From Psychrobacillus sp048572895 (GTDB lineage: Bacteria > Bacillota > Bacilli > Bacillales_A > Planococcaceae): 64,000 bases of DNA. Under the pieces are notes generated by a model. That model saw only the letters and a list, made by a program, of their open reading frames with translations, did no database searches and was not told the DNA's origin. This document shows positions 61,361 to 64,000 of the stretch, piece by piece. The first letter of the stretch is position 1. Each line of letters starts with the position of its first letter. The position numbers and the translations under genes were made by a program. The DNA is taken from contig NZ_CP183878.1 of assembly GCF_048572895.1 (NCBI RefSeq), forward strand, positions 2,170,001 to 2,234,000. The letters are read 5' to 3'.

Positions 61361-61783
61361 TCATTTTACATGTGAATGGTCTTGCGAGTGAAAAATTGCT
61401 GATTCCATGATGAAACGTACAGCAACAATAACAATACATATAAATGGTATCGATATTTTTTTTATCGTTTTCTCTATAGAATCTGTATCTAGAATAATCC
61501 ATTCAAGTGCAATGGCGATTAAGAGACCCAAAGCAATACTAGTTATGGACACTGGAATTTTGACAAACAATAAAGAAATATAATATAGAAGAAAACAAAC
61601 ACCCCATATGATTAAAAACAATATTATCCATTTAATATATACGTTGCTCCCTTTTAATAACTGAAATGTCTTCGTATATCCTATAGGGTTCCATTTAATG
61701 AATTGGAAATAATCTAGGAGTTTAAATAAAACGGTTGTTCCAATCGCTGCAACTAGGCTAGTAATGATCGATAATCCTTTCAT
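61361..61783 (-). CDS. yqhR: YqhR-like membrane protein
   Basis: A 140-residue protein with four membrane helices (SIITSLVAAIGTTVLFKLL; YIKWIILFLIIWGVCFLLYY; SITSIALGLLIAIALEWIIL; IPFICIVIVAVRFIM). It carries the segment FQFIKWNPIGYTKTF typical of YqhR proteins. Its position upstream of papA-efp equals that of yqhR in B. subtilis; the intervening aroQ (yqhS) is missing. Function unknown. ATG 61783 has an AGGAG site. Confidence 0.65.
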   Translation of the reverse strand: MKGLSIITSLVAAIGTTVLFKLLDYFQFIKWNPIGYTKTFQLLKGSNVYIKWIILFLIIWGVCFLLYYISLLFVKIPVSITSIALGLLIAIALEWIILDTDSIEKTIKKISIPFICIVIVAVRFIMESAIFHSQDHSHVK

Positions 61784-61850
61784 GTCAATCTCCTTTGTTT
61801 TTCCATAGTTTAAGCGAATGAGCTAGTTATTAAACCTAAAAAAACAAAAT

Positions 61851-61892
61851 AAAAACACAAGTGATAAGGGCTTATCCGCTTGTGTTTTTATC
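61851..61892 (-). terminator. Terminator of nrdJ
   Basis: AAAAACACAAGCGGATAAG pairs with CTTATCACTTGTGTTTTT with one mismatch; a strong stem just after the nrdJ stop. Confidence 0.85.
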
Positions 61893-61901
61893 ATTATAAA
61901 A

Positions 61902-64000
61902 TTACAATCCACATTTTAGTTGGGCATTGCAGTTGGTGCATGTGTTACATCCACCCATTTCTTCTACAGTACCTTTGCGACAAACAGGACATGTATTTCC
62001 AACTTCTGAACCAATTGTTACATTAGTTGAACGTAAGTCTTGAATTGTATCTATTAAAACGACATGTCTTTTTTCTACTTTTTCTTCTTTCGGATGATCT
62101 TCTAATGTATTTTCCTCTGCTTTTAAAGTTAATACTTGCGAGTCACGACTTCCATCAACATACACAGTTCCACCTTTGGCTCCACCACGATATAAACGTT
62201 CGTAAACGCCTTCTACCTGTTCGACCGTATATCCACGTGGTGCGTTAACTGTTTTAGAAATTGAGCTATCAATCCAACGTTGAATAATACATTGCACATC
62301 TGCATGTGCTTCTGGTGCAAGTTCCATAGCAGTAACGAACCAATTTGGAAGATTATCTTCCTCAGCTGTTTCATTACGGCTTAAATATTCTTGTACAATA
62401 TCTGCTTTTACTTCGATGAATTTACCTAAACGTCCACTTCTATAATAAGTGAATGAATAATACGGTTCAAGTCCAGTAGAAACACCAACCATTGTTCCAG
62501 TAGACCCTGTAGGTGCAACTGTTAACAAATGAGAATTTCGAATACCATTTTCTAAAATAGAGTTTCGAATGTCTTCTGGCATTGAACTCATAAATCCAGT
62601 TTCCGTAAAGGCTTTACGTAAACGTTTCGTTTCCTCTTCTGTTTCACCAGTTAGGAATGGGAAGCTTCCACGTTCTACGGCAAGCTCTGCAGATGTTTCA
62701 TATGCCGCAATTGCAATTGTTTTAAAGATTTCATCTACTAAAACGTTACCTTCATCCGAACCATACTCTTTTTCGCAATAAATTAACAAGTCGGCAAGAC
62801 CCATAACACCTAAACCTACACGTCTTTCGCCAAGAGCTTGTACTTTATTTTCCTCTAAGAAATATGGCGTCGCATCGATCACGTTATCTTGCATACGTAC
62901 ACCCACACGAACCGTTTCTTTTAACGCTTCATAATCAACCGTTTTTGTTTCCTTATTTGCAAATTGCGCTAAATTCACAGCAGCCAAGTTACATACAGAA
63001 TAAGGTGCAAGTGGTTGTTCACCACAAGGATTAGTAGCGACAACTTTTTGCCCGTATGCTGCTGCATTTGTTTTTTCATTTGCATTATCGATGAAGAAAA
63101 CACCAGGTTCTGCTGAATAAGTAGCACAAATATTAATCAAATTCCAAAGCTCTTTCGCTTTTACTGTACGATAAGTACGAACTTCATAGCCCATTTTTTC
63201 CCACTCACGAACATCGCCAATTTTATGCCAATTTTCATTGTAGAAATCCATCTCTTCTGTAGAATAAGCTTCAGTTGCTGGGAAACGTAATTCAAAGTCG
63301 CCGTCTTCCTCTACTGCCTTCATGAAATCATCCGTAAGCGTTACGGAAATGTTTGCACCAGTCAAAAACTCAGAATTATGCACTGAATAAGTTCCGCCAT
63401 CACGTAATTTTGTTTCGGCATCACGAATTATCTCATCATTAAAACCACCTAGACCTGGAATCGTTTTATAATTAATAATACCTTGATACATAGCTTCTTC
63501 CTGGATTGTAAGAGGTTTGAATTTAAGCTTGTCCTTCGCAAGTTGTTTGATCGTTTCATCATTCGTATTTTCAATCAAGAAACGCAGAATACGTGGATTT
63601 TGCATTTTAGAAATGATGAATTCTGCAATATCAGGATGCCAATCTGCTAGCATTATCATTTGTGCGCCTCTACGTGATCCCCCTTGCTCTACAAGATGAG
63701 TAAGTTTAGCTATATCATCTAACCATGAAACTGAACCAGATGATTTACCGTTCACTCCGCGAGCTAAAGTATTTCTCGGTCTTAGAGTGGAACCGTTTGT
63801 ACCAACTCCACCACCACGACTCATAATTTCCATTACTTGCTTACGGTGGTCACTGATCCCCTCACGAGAATCTGCAACGAATGGCATTACATAACAGTTA
63901 AAATAAGTTACATCTGTTCCTGTTCCAGCACCATAAAGTACTCGTCCAGCTGGGATGAATTTCAAAGAAACTAGTTGTTGGTAGAATTTCTCGAACCATT
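61902..64000 (-). CDS. nrdJ: Adenosylcobalamin-dependent (class II) ribonucleotide reductase, 5' end outside window
   Basis: The frame runs open to the window edge (WFEKFYQQLVS precedes the internal TTG), so the N-terminus is missing. Visible marks: CYVMPFVADSREGISDHRKQ, the finger loop VATNPCGEQPLAPYSVCNLA (NxCxE, radical and substrate site), PTGSTGTMVGVSTGLEPYYS, and a C-terminal zinc-ribbon-like CPVCRKGTVEEMGGCNTCTN with terminal CGL redox cysteines. It makes deoxynucleotides with B12 and without oxygen or an NrdF partner. A terminator follows. Confidence 0.95.
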   Translation of the reverse strand, partial: WFEKFYQQLVSLKFIPAGRVLYGAGTGTDVTYFNCYVMPFVADSREGISDHRKQVMEIMSRGGGVGTNGSTLRPRNTLARGVNGKSSGSVSWLDDIAKLTHLVEQGGSRRGAQMIMLADWHPDIAEFIISKMQNPRILRFLIENTNDETIKQLAKDKLKFKPLTIQEEAMYQGIINYKTIPGLGGFNDEIIRDAETKLRDGGTYSVHNSEFLTGANISVTLTDDFMKAVEEDGDFELRFPATEAYSTEEMDFYNENWHKIGDVREWEKMGYEVRTYRTVKAKELWNLINICATYSAEPGVFFIDNANEKTNAAAYGQKVVATNPCGEQPLAPYSVCNLAAVNLAQFANKETKTVDYEALKETVRVGVRMQDNVIDATPYFLEENKVQALGERRVGLGVMGLADLLIYCEKEYGSDEGNVLVDEIFKTIAIAAYETSAELAVERGSFPFLTGETEEETKRLRKAFTETGFMSSMPEDIRNSILENGIRNSHLLTVAPTGSTGTMVGVSTGLEPYYSFTYYRSGRLGKFIEVKADIVQEYLSRNETAEEDNLPNWFVTAMELAPEAHADVQCIIQRWIDSSISKTVNAPRGYTVEQVEGVYERLYRGGAKGGTVYVDGSRDSQVLTLKAEENTLEDHPKEEKVEKRHVVLIDTIQDLRSTNVTIGSEVGNTCPVCRKGTVEEMGGCNTCTNCNAQLKCGL

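Overview
The window is AT-rich chromosomal DNA from an aerobic, endospore-forming Bacillota of the order Bacillales. Gene order and protein character fit the Planococcaceae/Psychrobacillus-Lysinibacillus side of the order, though the genus is an inference. Evidence for a spore-former is spo0A, spoIVB, a spoIIIA cluster and a LysM-GH18 protein of the cortex-lytic type. Strong AGGAGG-type ribosome sites, TTG/GTG starts, a T-box leader and a class II (B12-dependent) ribonucleotide reductase fit the same group. No rRNA, tRNA, CRISPR array, prophage or intact insertion sequence was seen.

Bases 1 to about 30000 are accessory in character. Small enzymes and membrane proteins (DoxX/DUF4166/YndJ, Nudix, VOC, methyltransferases, Amj, VC0807-type, YolD, LLM oxidoreductase) alternate with many decayed genes. 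Decayed genes include a bile-acid symporter, MarR, GNAT, Nudix, a Cof-type HAD phosphatase, DinB and several unnamed membrane proteins. Readable units here are a T-box-controlled second-type methionyl-tRNA synthetase, the divergent citA/citR pair, a divergent SgrR-like regulator/MFS transporter pair, and an orphan protein (28984-29622) with a possible nucleotide-hydrolase fold.

Bases 30066 to 38772 hold the branched-chain keto acid operon, transcribed leftwards: bkdR, bcd, lpdV, bkdAA, bkdAB, bkdB. The ptb and buk genes found in the Bacillus subtilis operon are absent. BkdR lacks the GAFTGA loop that normally contacts sigma-54. Four tandem copies of a long nested palindrome sit between lpdV and bkdAA.

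Bases 38901 to 61783 follow the classic B. subtilis yqh-yqi order, read leftwards: yqhR, papA, efp, spoIIIAC-AH, accB, accC, yqhY, nusB, folD, xseA, xseB, ispA, dxs, yqxC, argR, recN, spoIVB, spo0A, then a DUF342 gene, a glycerophosphodiesterase and yqzF. Together they cover fatty-acid initiation, one-carbon metabolism, isoprenoid synthesis, DNA repair and sporulation control. The spoIIIA cluster is reduced: spoIIIAA and spoIIIAB are missing from their usual place, AF is only a two-helix remnant, and AG has no normal start codon in its own frame but is preceded by an in-phase U UUA AAC slip site. The window ends inside nrdJ.

Two families of dispersed palindromic repeats punctuate the core region, and two copies of one family supply the stop codon of the neighbouring gene.
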